From Phycisphaerae bacterium (GTDB lineage Bacteria; Planctomycetota; Phycisphaerae; Phycisphaerales; SM1A02): a stretch of DNA of 64,000 nt. The stretch spans positions 6,160-70,159 of the forward strand of contig PAHO01000049.1 in NCBI GenBank assembly GCA_002705085.1, in the 5' to 3' direction. A program made the translations under genes and the position numbers. How positions within the stretch are numbered: the first letter of the stretch is position 1; every line of letters begins with the position of its first letter. Positions 9,904 through 18,623 of this stretch are shown here, in pieces. The notes under the pieces are model-generated. The model made no database searches and was not told the DNA's origin. It saw nothing but the letters and a program-made list of their open reading frames with translations.

Positions 9904-9933
9904 CGGATCTGAAAAGAGACTCATTTTGAACCT

Positions 9934-9964
9934 ATAGACCCGCAGGCCCAGCCTGCGGGTCTAT
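9934..9964 (+). terminator. Perfect 14-bp inverted repeat after the pseudopilin gene
   Basis: ATAGACCCGCAGGC / GCCTGCGGGTCTAT with a 3-base loop, 30 bases after the stop codon. No T-run follows, so it is either a hairpin terminator of weak intrinsic type or an mRNA 3' stabiliser. Confidence 0.6.
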
Positions 9965-9981
9965 CAATTGGCGAGATGGTC

Positions 9982-10010
9982 TTGACGATGATGGCCTGAT
10001 TCGACAAACT
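9982..10010 (+). promoter_or_regulatory. Candidate tRNA promoter
   Basis: TTGACG at 9982-9987, a 17-base spacer, and CAAACT at 10005-10010, placing the start a few bases before the tRNA. The -35 is good and the -10 is weak. Confidence 0.35.
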
Positions 10011-10019
10011 CACCACAAC

Positions 10020-10092
<73 letters not shown>

Positions 10093-10109
10093 TTTCAGGG
10101 AGACGAGAG

Positions 10110-11327
10110 TCACTGCCCGGAGGATGCAGAGCACGTGATCAACAGACGATCAAAGATCTCTGCCGAGTGATCGGCAATTCCACCCGATCCCACCCGTGAG
10201 CCATCAACCCAGCATTGGTAGTTGTGGCATTGGTAGCAGATGAGGTACTCCGTCAAGGAATCAGTCGTCGAGATGCGAATGGCGTGTCTCGGCTGAAAGC
10301 AATCAACCGGAATCCCCTTGTACCCCTGAGCCATGTCCGCGTTGATCGATCTGAGCAGACGCATCGACCGGGCATTCTGCTCCAGAGGGCAAGATTGCAG
10401 GACGAGCCAACCATGCAATCGATCTTCACCCGAAGCATCGGTCCCGGTCGAATACACGCTCGGATACGTATCGCCGTTCAAAGACAAGATTGTGAGCTGC
10501 ACCGATGAGGCATTCTCGATGCCAAGGAGCGGATAGGAAGCGCTTTGAGGAGGCCCAGCGCATCCCGCCAACATGAATGCAGCCATCAGGGCCATGGTCC
10601 CATTTTCGACCAAAGTGACCTTGGTCATCGGGAGGTTGAGAGCGGTCCCCAGACAGGCACACCGAATGGTTCTCTTCTGCTGAAGCGATTGCAGGACGCC
10701 CACCCCCCCAACAGACATCAGCACAAAGGTGATGGCGTTGGTCACGAATGGTTGCCACGACATCAAATACGCCACGCCGAGCAGCAACTCAACATACGGA
10801 TAAATCCAGGCCCAGCCGGGGATGAACTTGGCCAATGGGTCATACATCTTGAATGCGGAAGCAAATCCAGGAGCATCTAGGAGTTTGAAGAACGAGAAAA
10901 CCAAAAAGAATCCCGCCATGAAGTGACGCATCATGCTGCCCACGGACCAATCGAAAGTCGACCACGCAACCAACACGGTGGCAAATGAGATGTAACCAAC
11001 GATCAAAAACAAAGGGAAAAGACTTTGAGACCGGGGCTCCTCTGGGGAGAAGTCAGATTCGCCAGTGGTCAAAGTGACGCTTCCTGCATGGGCCGATGAA
11101 CTGCCCTCAAACCGCATTTCAGCCAAGGTGAAATCCCCCGCTTGACCCAACGCCAATTGGACCCGCTCAGCCTCGAGAGGCTCTCGAACGGAAATGGAGG
11201 CTGAATTCAGTTGGTGATGCACTTCAACAGATTCGATCTCACGTATAGATAAGAGCGCACTATGCACTTTGGCAGAGCATGCGTTGCATCGCATCCCACT
11301 GATCTGAAGAAGATATCGATCCATCAA
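10110..11327 (-). CDS. HMA-MauE/DoxX-like membrane protein with lipoprotein-like C-terminal domain
   Basis: 405 residues in three parts. Residues 1-72 form a heavy-metal-associated domain with the CxxC pair Cys14/Cys17 in ISGMRCNACSAKVHS. Residues ~100-244 form a four-helix MauE/DoxX-like membrane domain with a CACLG motif. From ~245 on, MALMAAFMLAGCAGPPQS looks exactly like a lipoprotein signal with lipobox Cys256. It is followed by a ~150-residue domain rich in Cys (PVDCFQPRHAIRI, YLICYQCHNYQCW). The first two parts are known together as redox/metal-linked membrane proteins. The last part resembles small planctomycete lipoproteins of unknown function. It may be a fusion, or an internal start at 10595 may also be used. 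Confidence 0.75.
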   Translation of the reverse strand: MMDRYLLQISGMRCNACSAKVHSALLSIREIESVEVHHQLNSASISVREPLEAERVQLALGQAGDFTLAEMRFEGSSSAHAGSVTLTTGESDFSPEEPRSQSLFPLFLIVGYISFATVLVAWSTFDWSVGSMMRHFMAGFFLVFSFFKLLDAPGFASAFKMYDPLAKFIPGWAWIYPYVELLLGVAYLMSWQPFVTNAITFVLMSVGGVGVLQSLQQKRTIRCACLGTALNLPMTKVTLVENGTMALMAAFMLAGCAGPPQSASYPLLGIENASSVQLTILSLNGDTYPSVYSTGTDASGEDRLHGWLVLQSCPLEQNARSMRLLRSINADMAQGYKGIPVDCFQPRHAIRISTTDSLTEYLICYQCHNYQCWVDGSRVGSGGIADHSAEIFDRLLITCSASSGQ

Positions 11328-11475
11328 AAGTTCCTCGATTCAAGGCTGTAGGCAGAAATTGGGGAGGCCGTACATGGGGCACAGTAGAAAATATCGAGAA
11401 CAGTGGCACAACGCCCAAACTGCTTTTTTCTTACTGTCAAATTTTGAAAGTCTCGAAAAATGCTAAAATGAAGGA
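11328..11475. other. Intergenic region, no gene seen
   Basis: AT-richer gap between the divergent HMA-MauE gene and the small 60-residue frame. It contains TGCTAAAAT at 11461-11469, which could be an extended -10 for the rightward genes. No convincing -35 or hairpin is seen. Confidence 0.4.
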
Positions 11476-11658
11476 ATGGAGATCTATCTGGTTGTTTTCC
11501 TACAGATCCTTCTGCCGATAGCGTTTGCCCTGTGGGTTCGAAGGCAAGGCCAACGCTTCCAAAGCAACGCCCTCAAAATCATGTTGGTGCTGGGCCTTGG
11601 AAGCACTCCACTTCTCCTGTGGTGGCTCAATTCGATTTTGGGTCAATCAACTTCATGA
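11476..11658 (+). CDS. Possible small membrane protein (60 aa)
   Basis: MEIYLVVFLQILLPIAFALWV, a basic loop RRQGQRF, then KIMLVLGLGSTPLLLWWLNSIL: two predicted membrane helices joined by a positive loop. That composition is unlikely by chance in an intergenic frame. An AAGGA precedes the ATG but only one base away, so the ribosome-binding site is poor. The gene would lie 76 bases upstream of the first TPR-sulfotransferase gene on the same strand. No family is recognised. Confidence 0.45.
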   Translation: MEIYLVVFLQILLPIAFALWVRRQGQRFQSNALKIMLVLGLGSTPLLLWWLNSILGQSTS

Positions 11659-11734
11659 CCGAAGCAGACCAAGTCATTCCAGCCGCCCAGCGTGGGCACT
11701 GGCTGGCCTCCACGGACACGAGAGGGTTCTAAGA

Positions 11735-13219
11735 ATGAACGGATCAGAGATTGGCCCATTGGAAGCCACCATGTCACAGGCATTTGCCCAAGGGAACTTG
11801 GGCGCGGCGCTTCAAGCCAGTCTTCAACTGCTGCAGCACCTTCCCGATCACCACAAGGCTCATCTGACTGCGGCGAAAGTTCGCCACGCTCAAGGGCTCT
11901 ACAGCCAAGCCAAGATTCACGCCGAGCAGGCCAACCGTGTGATGCCGTCCGACCTCGAATCGCTTCTGCTTTTGGCCATGATCTACGGATCACTGGGTGA
12001 ATCGGAAAAAGCAATCAGTCTCAACCGACAGGTACTTGAAGCCCAACCCGGCAACCGACAGGCATTGGTCTCACTCGCTTCGGTTCTTGAACGAAGAGGG
12101 CAGACTCAAGAAGCCCTTGAAACACTTGAAGAGGCCGATCTCCCCAAAGAAGAGCCTGCATCTGGCATGATTCGAGCCAAATGCCATCTTGCGGCTGGGG
12201 AGCTGGAAAAGGCAAAAAGTATTCTGGACGTCTGCCTGGCAAACCCATTGCTGATCCAAGGCCCATCTGGCAATCGGCAGAAAAGACGCCTTCAACTGCA
12301 ACGTTCACTCGTCAACGACAAACTGCAACAGTTTGACGCCGCGTTCCATGACGCAATCGATGCCAAAAAAGACGATGCCGATCAATTTGAGCCGAACGCT
12401 TTTTCAAAAAGCATTGACAGCATCATTGAGTGCTTTGATGCTGGCCAATTTCAGAACGTCTCCGAGAGCCAGACAAGTACAAAAGAGCACGTCTTTATTG
12501 TAGGAATGCCGAGATCTGGAACGACCTTGGTGGAGCAGATCATTGATGCTCACCCAGAGGCGACAGGTGTTGGTGAATTTAAAAACATTCACGTCATGAG
12601 CTCAAAAATTCAACAGGTCATTGGCTCATGGGCCGCTTGGCCAGCCAGCGCGAAGGGCATGTCGATCGAAAACCGGCAACGATTTGCTGAAGCGTACGAA
12701 GCTGACCTCGTCAATCATGGCTTTCTCGATGGTCGAGTGTTTGTCAATAAAAACTTGATGAATATGAGGCTCCTTGGCCTCATCGCCATGTTCTTTCCAA
12801 ACGCGAAAGTGATCTACACCCATCGCTCCGCTCGAGATGTAGCGGTCTCATGCATGCTCGGAAACTTCTCGGGACAAGTCCACCCGGAGCTTCAATCGCT
12901 CTCGGGGATTTCAACCTTGCTTGAGCAACACAACAAGCTCCGAGCACACTGGGACCAGGTCCTGCCTTTGCAGACACTTGATGTGAGTTATGAAGAACTC
13001 ATTGGAAACCAGAATGAAGTCACCAAGTCCATCTTGGACTTTTGCGACCTCGAATGGTCTGACAAGTGTGTCGAATTTTACAACTCAGATCGAACCGTGA
13101 TGACACTGAGCTACGACCAAGTCCGTCAACCCGTCTATACCTCTTCGATCAATCGAGCGGACCACTATGCCTCACATCTCGAAGGGCACATCTGGCACGA
13201 GACCATGCCACAAGCATGA
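11735..13219 (+). CDS. TPR-repeat sulfotransferase family protein (copy 1)
   Basis: 494 residues. The N-terminal ~230 residues are tetratricopeptide repeats (e.g. LLLAMIYGSLGESEKAISLNRQ, LASVLERRGQTQEALETLEEA). From ~255 a PAPS-dependent sulfotransferase domain starts with the 5'-phosphosulfate loop GMPRSGTTLVEQIIDAHPEA. The 3'-phosphate-binding IYTHRSARDVAVSC follows, and it ends in the family's DRTVMTLSYDQVRQPVY. It would transfer sulfate from PAPS to an unknown acceptor, possibly a protein or glycan recognised by the repeats. The frame is open upstream, but the ATG at 11735 begins the homologous part. It is a paralogue of the gene at 14434. Confidence 0.85.
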   Translation: MNGSEIGPLEATMSQAFAQGNLGAALQASLQLLQHLPDHHKAHLTAAKVRHAQGLYSQAKIHAEQANRVMPSDLESLLLLAMIYGSLGESEKAISLNRQVLEAQPGNRQALVSLASVLERRGQTQEALETLEEADLPKEEPASGMIRAKCHLAAGELEKAKSILDVCLANPLLIQGPSGNRQKRRLQLQRSLVNDKLQQFDAAFHDAIDAKKDDADQFEPNAFSKSIDSIIECFDAGQFQNVSESQTSTKEHVFIVGMPRSGTTLVEQIIDAHPEATGVGEFKNIHVMSSKIQQVIGSWAAWPASAKGMSIENRQRFAEAYEADLVNHGFLDGRVFVNKNLMNMRLLGLIAMFFPNAKVIYTHRSARDVAVSCMLGNFSGQVHPELQSLSGISTLLEQHNKLRAHWDQVLPLQTLDVSYEELIGNQNEVTKSILDFCDLEWSDKCVEFYNSDRTVMTLSYDQVRQPVYTSSINRADHYASHLEGHIWHETMPQA

Positions 13220-13233
13220 AGCAACCGTAAGTC

Positions 13234-14268
13234 CTAGAGACACGGCCCCCAGTTGCTCAACACCTGCAGCAACTCATTGATCCCCACCGACGCCCCCCAC
13301 GAAGCCAAGACCATGGTCAGATCTCCAAAGTTGACCTCCCCATCCCCATCTTCGTCACCGGCACAGTTCTGAATGGGATCGCGATTCAAGAAATTGCGAG
13401 CATATTGCTCATGTCCGGGAGACATCCCATGCTGGGCCAGACCTCGGAGGTGGGTCACCTGTCCATCGAGATAGATGTATTCCCAAATCGGCTCTCCGGG
13501 GACTTGGGGCTGGGCTCCAGAGAGTGGCTTTCCGAGAAAGCCTTGGCTTTGGGCGACCTTGTAGATGGCGTCGGTCGCGGAAAGGAACGTCACTCCGACC
13601 GGCGAAGGCCCACCTTCGTATGGGATCAGACCGTCATTGACATTGCTCATGCTGAGATAGCGACGGCCAGTAGCCGGAGTAACCGGACTGGAATAACCGC
13701 ACCAGTCGGCAGTGGGGTCCGTCTCGTCGGGCGCTTGATGAAAAGAGTCTTGGTGGTACTGGGCCTCATTGAAATGAGAAACCACCGCGACAAACGCTTC
13801 GATTGGCAAAGGAGGATCCATGACAAAGGCTGTATTCACCAAGGCCGCACCGTTGGAGACCCCTAATATTTGCAGGCGGTTGGGATTGATATTTTCATAC
13901 TCATGCAGGCGTCCCACCAGCATTCGAATCATTTCCCAATCGGGAGCATCACTGGATTCAGCACAAATGTTCCAACTGTTCTGGTAACCCGTCGGCGCCA
14001 CCAAGGCGTGATCGGGCAAGATAGACCGGAATTGATTCAACATTGGGTCCCCAGAACCACCATTACCATGCAGCAAAATGCAGAGAGGGAACCCGCCTTC
14101 CGGGACAGGGCTTTCGGGGACGGAAACTGCCAGCGGATACGTCCACCCATCAGGCTGCTGGGACCAAGCTTGTGAAATCTCTATTGCTGTAGCGTTGGTC
14201 AACACCTCAGCACTGCTCGAACAGCTCAAGAACAACGCAACAATCAGCGATTTATGACTCAGAGACAT
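13234..14268 (-). CDS. Secreted alpha/beta-hydrolase (esterase/PHB depolymerase-like) with GC-type dockerin
   Basis: 344 residues with a signal peptide (MSLSHKSLIVALFLSCSSSA). The hydrolase core has the oxyanion strand FPLCILLHGNGGSGDP and a nucleophile elbow GVSNGAALVN with Ser in G-x-S-x-G. VSHFNEAQ, a likely acid near YLSMSNVNDGLIPYEGG, and a His in DGQVTHLRGL follow. The layout resembles feruloyl esterase/PHB depolymerase lipases. The last ~45 residues are a dockerin-like Ca-binding pair (DEDGDGEVNFGDLTMVLASWG, then NWGPCL), probably a surface-sorting tag. It is convergent with the first sulfotransferase gene, with 14 bases between the stops, and divergent from the second. Confidence 0.8.
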   Translation of the reverse strand: MSLSHKSLIVALFLSCSSSAEVLTNATAIEISQAWSQQPDGWTYPLAVSVPESPVPEGGFPLCILLHGNGGSGDPMLNQFRSILPDHALVAPTGYQNSWNICAESSDAPDWEMIRMLVGRLHEYENINPNRLQILGVSNGAALVNTAFVMDPPLPIEAFVAVVSHFNEAQYHQDSFHQAPDETDPTADWCGYSSPVTPATGRRYLSMSNVNDGLIPYEGGPSPVGVTFLSATDAIYKVAQSQGFLGKPLSGAQPQVPGEPIWEYIYLDGQVTHLRGLAQHGMSPGHEQYARNFLNRDPIQNCAGDEDGDGEVNFGDLTMVLASWGASVGINELLQVLSNWGPCL

Positions 14269-14433
14269 ATCGTCAAAAGTACGACGCCTGGCGATAGAAG
14301 TCCAGACGCGTTCCGGGAGAAATTCAGGAAGAGCAATACGAAGAGTGAAAGATCACCAGCATGGGCCGACACAGACGTAAGGAGCTTCATTTGAGAAGCG
14401 AGACTCTCGGAAAGATGGATGTAGAATAACGGT

Positions 14434-15921
14434 ATGGCCCAGCGCCCCTTCACCACGGCCACGCCGAAACTACAACAAGCCATCAAAGCGTTTGCCCAGA
14501 ATGACTTCTTGCAAGCCATTCACCTGTGCGATGAATGCCTGAGAGCGAACCTGAATGATGTCAATGCCTGGCACCTCAAAGGGCGATGCTTAACCGCCGG
14601 CGGCCTCTACGAATTGGCCAGGAAGCACCTGGACAATGCCCTGCTTCTGTCACCCAACGAGGCAACCATAATGGTCTCCCTGGGCAGGCTTGAAGTCGCC
14701 CAGGGGGATGCAGAGGCGGCCCTGAAGTGGTTGAACGACACACTCCAACACCATCCAGAATGTACGGAAGCATCTCTGGAGAGAGGGAAGTTGCTTGAGC
14801 GAATGGGTGAATACACATCAGCATTGGAAGATTTCCGAAGCATCAACTCTGGGGATGCTTGGGCGGATGAGGCGGAAAGATCGATCGCACAATTGCATCT
14901 GCATTCTGAAGATTTTCCGAAAGCCGTTGACCAGTCCCAGGCCATTATGGATCGATCAGACAACCAAAGCACGGTTTATCGGCAAGCTGCGTTTGTTCAA
15001 GGAAAAGCACTGGACAAGCTTGGCGAATTCGACCAAGCCATGGCGGCCTGGAAGAAGGCAAACGCGAACTGCCAGACCAACTTCGATCGCTCTGAATTTC
15101 TCGCTCGTATTGATGCCTATATCGAAACCTACAATCAAGAAAGCTTCCCCAATCTCCCAAGGAGCACGTGCGAAAGCACCCGCCCGGTCTTCATTGTCGG
15201 CATGCCGAGATCAGGGACGACTCTGGTCGAGCAAATTCTTGGATCACACAACAGTGTCTTTAGCGCTGGGGAACTTCGCCATATTGAAATTCTGAGCAAC
15301 TCGATCCCAAACTTGATTCAGAGCTCCAACCCAATGCCACTGTGCTTGGGGGAGATCCAGCCAGAGACGTTGGATCAAATTGCCGAGCGACACCTCTCAG
15401 AGCTCGACGCCCTCAGTTGTGATCAGAACTTGCATGTTGTAAACAAAAGCCTTGAGAACTATTGGTCCGTGGGACTGCTTCACCAAATGTACCCGATGGC
15501 GAAGTTTATCTTTGTGCGCCGAAACCCATTCGACAACGCACTCTCGGTATTCAGCAACTGGTTCAACCCCCACAAATACTCCTACTCATACACGACTGAC
15601 CTCGGGGACATCGGCTTCGTCTATCGTCAAATTGAGAAGCTCATGAATCACTGGGCAAAGCTCCTTCCGAACCACTGCGTAGAAATCCAATATGAAAACC
15701 TGCTGGCCAATCCGGAACACGAGTCACGAAAGATGATTTCGCACTTGGGCCTGGAGTGGGATCCACAATGCTTGAATTTTCACCAGAACAAACGATTGGT
15801 ACTGACACTCAGTTACGCCCAGGTCAACCGACCGATCTACCACTCTTCACAAGACCGGTGGAAGCCCTACGAAAAACACCTCGGAGAGCTGCAAGAATCA
15901 CTGGCTCAGAGTGGCAGTTAA
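14434..15921 (+). CDS. TPR-repeat sulfotransferase family protein (copy 2)
   Basis: 495 residues, collinear with the protein at 11735. The TPR region (AIHLCDECLRANLNDVNAWHL, LGRLEVAQGDAEAALKWL) is followed from ~255 by FIVGMPRSGTTLVEQILGSH, the PAPS loop. The 3'-phosphate motif FIFVRRNPFDNALSVFSNW and the terminal KRLVLTLSYAQVNRPIYHSS complete the domain. The P-loop falls at the same residue number as in copy 1, so the two are tandem-type paralogues now separated by the esterase gene. The acceptor substrate is unknown. The stop lies 6 bases from the convergent glycosylase gene. Confidence 0.85.
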   Translation: MAQRPFTTATPKLQQAIKAFAQNDFLQAIHLCDECLRANLNDVNAWHLKGRCLTAGGLYELARKHLDNALLLSPNEATIMVSLGRLEVAQGDAEAALKWLNDTLQHHPECTEASLERGKLLERMGEYTSALEDFRSINSGDAWADEAERSIAQLHLHSEDFPKAVDQSQAIMDRSDNQSTVYRQAAFVQGKALDKLGEFDQAMAAWKKANANCQTNFDRSEFLARIDAYIETYNQESFPNLPRSTCESTRPVFIVGMPRSGTTLVEQILGSHNSVFSAGELRHIEILSNSIPNLIQSSNPMPLCLGEIQPETLDQIAERHLSELDALSCDQNLHVVNKSLENYWSVGLLHQMYPMAKFIFVRRNPFDNALSVFSNWFNPHKYSYSYTTDLGDIGFVYRQIEKLMNHWAKLLPNHCVEIQYENLLANPEHESRKMISHLGLEWDPQCLNFHQNKRLVLTLSYAQVNRPIYHSSQDRWKPYEKHLGELQESLAQSGS

Positions 15922-15927
15922 AGCAGT

Positions 15928-16536
15928 TCAGTCCGGGAGCACATTGGAGTCCACCGCTCGCCACAACGCCATGGCCAATCGAGAACGCCAAGGGGAAAAT
16001 GAAGCGGCAACCCGGATGGTGGTCGATCGCCTACCCACCAGTTGCTGCAGAGTTCTCTGGGCGACCAGATCTCCGTCCGGCCAAATATCTGGATCGCCGC
16101 AATAAAAAATGCCAATCATGTCGGCTGTCCACGGACCAACTCCACGGATCTTTGTCAGGCACGCAGTGCGTTCAACGTGGTCCAGCCGCATGACACGATC
16201 GGCTTCCAGTTGGCCGCTTTTGGCGGCCTCACCGATCGCGCGAATCGACCGTACTTTGGCAAAAGACAAGCCACAGCCACGGAGCTCCTGATCGTCCACC
16301 CGGGAAAGAAATGTCACCAATGGACGACCATCGCGCAGATCCTCAAAGCGGGTCCAAATGGTGTGTGCTGCCGAAACCGACAACTGCTGACCGGCGACAG
16401 CCTGGCACAGCTTTTCGGGAAGTGGCAAGCTGCGTCTGGCTTGGCGTCGAATTGGGCCGACAGCAGACAGTACCCGATGCAGTTTCGGCCAACGAGCCGC
16501 AGTCTCAAGAAGAAATCGATGGGCTTTGGTACTCAA
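15928..16536 (-). CDS. DNA-3-methyladenine glycosylase, AlkA-type HhH-GPD
   Basis: 202 residues, a short AlkA-like glycosylase that removes alkylated purines. Seen: LCQAVAGQQLSVSAAHTIW, the helix-hairpin-helix LTKIRGVGPWTADMIGIF (127-144) and the catalytic Asp156 in DIWPDGDLVAQ. It begins with TTG at 16536, 5 bases after the stop of the TPR gene, which makes it the last gene of the long TonB-type operon. No ATG or GTG start lies nearby in frame. Its repair role has no obvious link to TonB transport. Confidence 0.85.
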   Translation of the reverse strand: MSTKAHRFLLETAARWPKLHRVLSAVGPIRRQARRSLPLPEKLCQAVAGQQLSVSAAHTIWTRFEDLRDGRPLVTFLSRVDDQELRGCGLSFAKVRSIRAIGEAAKSGQLEADRVMRLDHVERTACLTKIRGVGPWTADMIGIFYCGDPDIWPDGDLVAQRTLQQLVGRRSTTIRVAASFSPWRSRLAMALWRAVDSNVLPD

Positions 16537-16541
16537 AAGAT

Positions 16542-17924
16542 TCAGCCGCCGCGACCAGCCCTCTTTTCAATCTGTTCAAGGAACTTTTGGACCGGTTCCC
16601 GCGGTTCAATTTGTTGGGCCCGTCGAAGTTTGGGCAAGGCTTCAGCATATTTTCCTTGAGAAGCCAGCAGTTTCCCCAGTTCCAGATTGGCATCAGCTTC
16701 GGAGGAATCGATGGCCACCGCTCGGTCGAAGTAAAAAACAGCTTGAGCATCATCGGATGAGCGGACCGCGTGACGTCCCAAGAGGAGCAGTGCATCACCA
16801 TCTAACGGATCAAGCTCAACGATCTGCTTCAGTATTGTCGCCTCCCTCTCACCGTCGCCCTCGGCCAAAGCGATTCGAGCTGAAAGACGAAGCACGTCTT
16901 TTTGCAGATCTGGATCAGTGGAATCTTCATCCAATGTCGACTGAATGGCCCGCAACAAACGCTTGGCCTGGTCATTGGCATTCCGTGCCGAAAGGATCTT
17001 TGCACTACGAATGATTCGACGGAAGTCGGCCGCCTTGGCTTCCAAGACACGCATGTAGGCGTCCACTGCTGGAGAGTAGAGTTCACTGTTGAGGTAGATA
17101 TCACCCAAAAGCGCCAGCGAATCAGGGGTAGCCTTTCCGAGCCGATCAACAATCTCAAAATTTTCCGCGGCTTTCATTGGCTTGTCGAGACCGATGTACG
17201 CGTTCGCCTGGAGGGTCCACAACTGTGCTGACTCCGGATCTTCCTCCAGCATTGTTCCGGTCAGTGCTACGGCATCGTCCCATCGCTTCAGGTCAAAGAA
17301 TGCCCGCGCCAAGCCCATCTGCCAGTCTTTGGTCGATGGATCCAAAAGGATCGCCATCCGGAAGGCTGATTCTGCCGAAAGGTGGTGACCTTCACTGGAG
17401 TGAGCAAATCCGAGAAGGCCGTAGCAAATGGCAGTACCACCCCCCATCTCGATGACTTTGACGAACGCAGGAATGGCTTTCGAAAATTCACCTCGCTTGA
17501 TTTGGACAATGCCCAAGTTCTGCCAAGCCTGGCGATATCGAGGCCATTTCCGGGTCGCTGACTCATACGTGACCGCCGCAAGGTCAAGCTTGTCATCCTG
17601 AAAGTACAGGTTCGCCAACAAGTAGTCATAGACCGCGCTGGAGGCCAAACCAAGATTCTCTTTTAGGAGCGCCTCTGCCTCGTCACGGCTGTCTTCAGAG
17701 AGCAGTTGTTGGACTTCTTGGACAACCATTTGCTCATCAGCAGAGACGGCGGGAACAACATCGTTCTCGGCAAGATAACTTTCAGCAAATCGCTCAGCGA
17801 ATCCCGAGGAGGAAAAGACATTCTGCAGAGCATCGCGCTGCAGCTCGGGACCATTCTCCAAGGGAAGGCCGCCGCATGCGGCGGACACCAGAAGACCAAT
17901 ACTCAGGGTGAAATTTGAAATCAT
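16542..17924 (-). CDS. TPR protein of the TonB2-type system
   Basis: 460 residues. The N-terminus MISNFTLSIGLLVSAACGG is a lipoprotein-like signal (lipobox VSAAC), and the rest is ~10 tetratricopeptide repeats (LGIVQIKRGEFSKAIPAFVKV, LELGKLLASQGKYAEALPKL). Periplasmic or lipid-anchored TPR proteins are regular partners of TonB2-TtpC systems in marine bacteria, for example TtpB in Vibrio. It lies 27 bases downstream of tonB. An upstream in-frame start at 17948 would displace the signal peptide, so the ATG at 17924 is chosen. Confidence 0.8.
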   Translation of the reverse strand: MISNFTLSIGLLVSAACGGLPLENGPELQRDALQNVFSSSGFAERFAESYLAENDVVPAVSADEQMVVQEVQQLLSEDSRDEAEALLKENLGLASSAVYDYLLANLYFQDDKLDLAAVTYESATRKWPRYRQAWQNLGIVQIKRGEFSKAIPAFVKVIEMGGGTAICYGLLGFAHSSEGHHLSAESAFRMAILLDPSTKDWQMGLARAFFDLKRWDDAVALTGTMLEEDPESAQLWTLQANAYIGLDKPMKAAENFEIVDRLGKATPDSLALLGDIYLNSELYSPAVDAYMRVLEAKAADFRRIIRSAKILSARNANDQAKRLLRAIQSTLDEDSTDPDLQKDVLRLSARIALAEGDGEREATILKQIVELDPLDGDALLLLGRHAVRSSDDAQAVFYFDRAVAIDSSEADANLELGKLLASQGKYAEALPKLRRAQQIEPREPVQKFLEQIEKRAGRGG

Positions 17925-17951
17925 GAGTGGGATTCCTGCATGAGACAATGC

Positions 17952-18623
17952 TTAGTTATTTTTCTCAAAAGAAAATGACTGTCGGAGACGGCTGGACACC
18001 GCACGACCTTGGACTTTGGCGGGCTCAAACTTCCATTGCCGAATCGCAGCCAGAGCGGATCGATCAAACGATGGATTTGTTGTGCGCTGGATTTTGGGAT
18101 CTTGCACCCGACCATTCTCATCAACAATGAAGATCACGACGACGGTCGCGGGAGTTTGACGCAGCAGCGAGGAAGTGAGTCTCGGCTGAACAACGCTCAG
18201 ACGCCGAGCTTTCTGATCCAGTTCAGAAGAAGAGAAAATGTCTTTCATTTCCTCACTGGTGGCCATCGCGCTCTTCAACTGGACTCCAAAGTCACCACCG
18301 AGAAAATCTCCGAAGCCTGGATTCAGCATCACTTCCAATTGACTGATATCGAGTGGCTCAGGGTTGGATTCCATTTGAGGTGGTTCAGGTTCAGGTTCGG
18401 GCTCTGGCTCGTCCGGCTCGTCCATCGGTGGCGGTGGAGGCGGCGGAACGGTCACCACTTCCATGGCTAGGCCAACCGCGTCACCCTGAAATGGAGAATT
18501 GATGGCTTGAAGCAAAGGCAGAACCATGAAGAAGAAAGCGGTACATCCCAAAGCGAGAATGAAAGCCAGCGAGGATCGGCCAAGTCGGGAAATCCACGAT
18601 GAGGCGGTGGACTCGTGTGTCAC
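17952..18623 (-). CDS. tonB: Energy transducer TonB
   Basis: 223 residues. A single N-terminal membrane anchor (about 20-40, LAFILALGCTAFFFMVLPLL), then a Pro/Glu-rich periplasm-spanning stretch (VPPPPPPPMDEPDEPEPEPE). The C-terminal TonB domain carries VVVIFIVDENGRVQDPKIQ and SALAAIRQWKFEPAKVQG, the YP-like/W motif region that touches the receptor TonB box. The GTG start at 18623 overlaps the exbD stop by 4 bases, indicating translational coupling. It transmits proton-motive energy from ExbB/ExbD to the outer-membrane receptor. Confidence 0.92.
   Translation of the reverse strand: MTHESTASSWISRLGRSSLAFILALGCTAFFFMVLPLLQAINSPFQGDAVGLAMEVVTVPPPPPPPMDEPDEPEPEPEPEPPQMESNPEPLDISQLEVMLNPGFGDFLGGDFGVQLKSAMATSEEMKDIFSSSELDQKARRLSVVQPRLTSSLLRQTPATVVVIFIVDENGRVQDPKIQRTTNPSFDRSALAAIRQWKFEPAKVQGRAVSSRLRQSFSFEKNN

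Noticed and set aside
9934-9964. Perfect inverted repeat considered as half of an attachment site next to tRNA-Gly
   Set aside because: No integrase gene or duplicated tRNA end is present nearby; a hairpin terminator is simpler.
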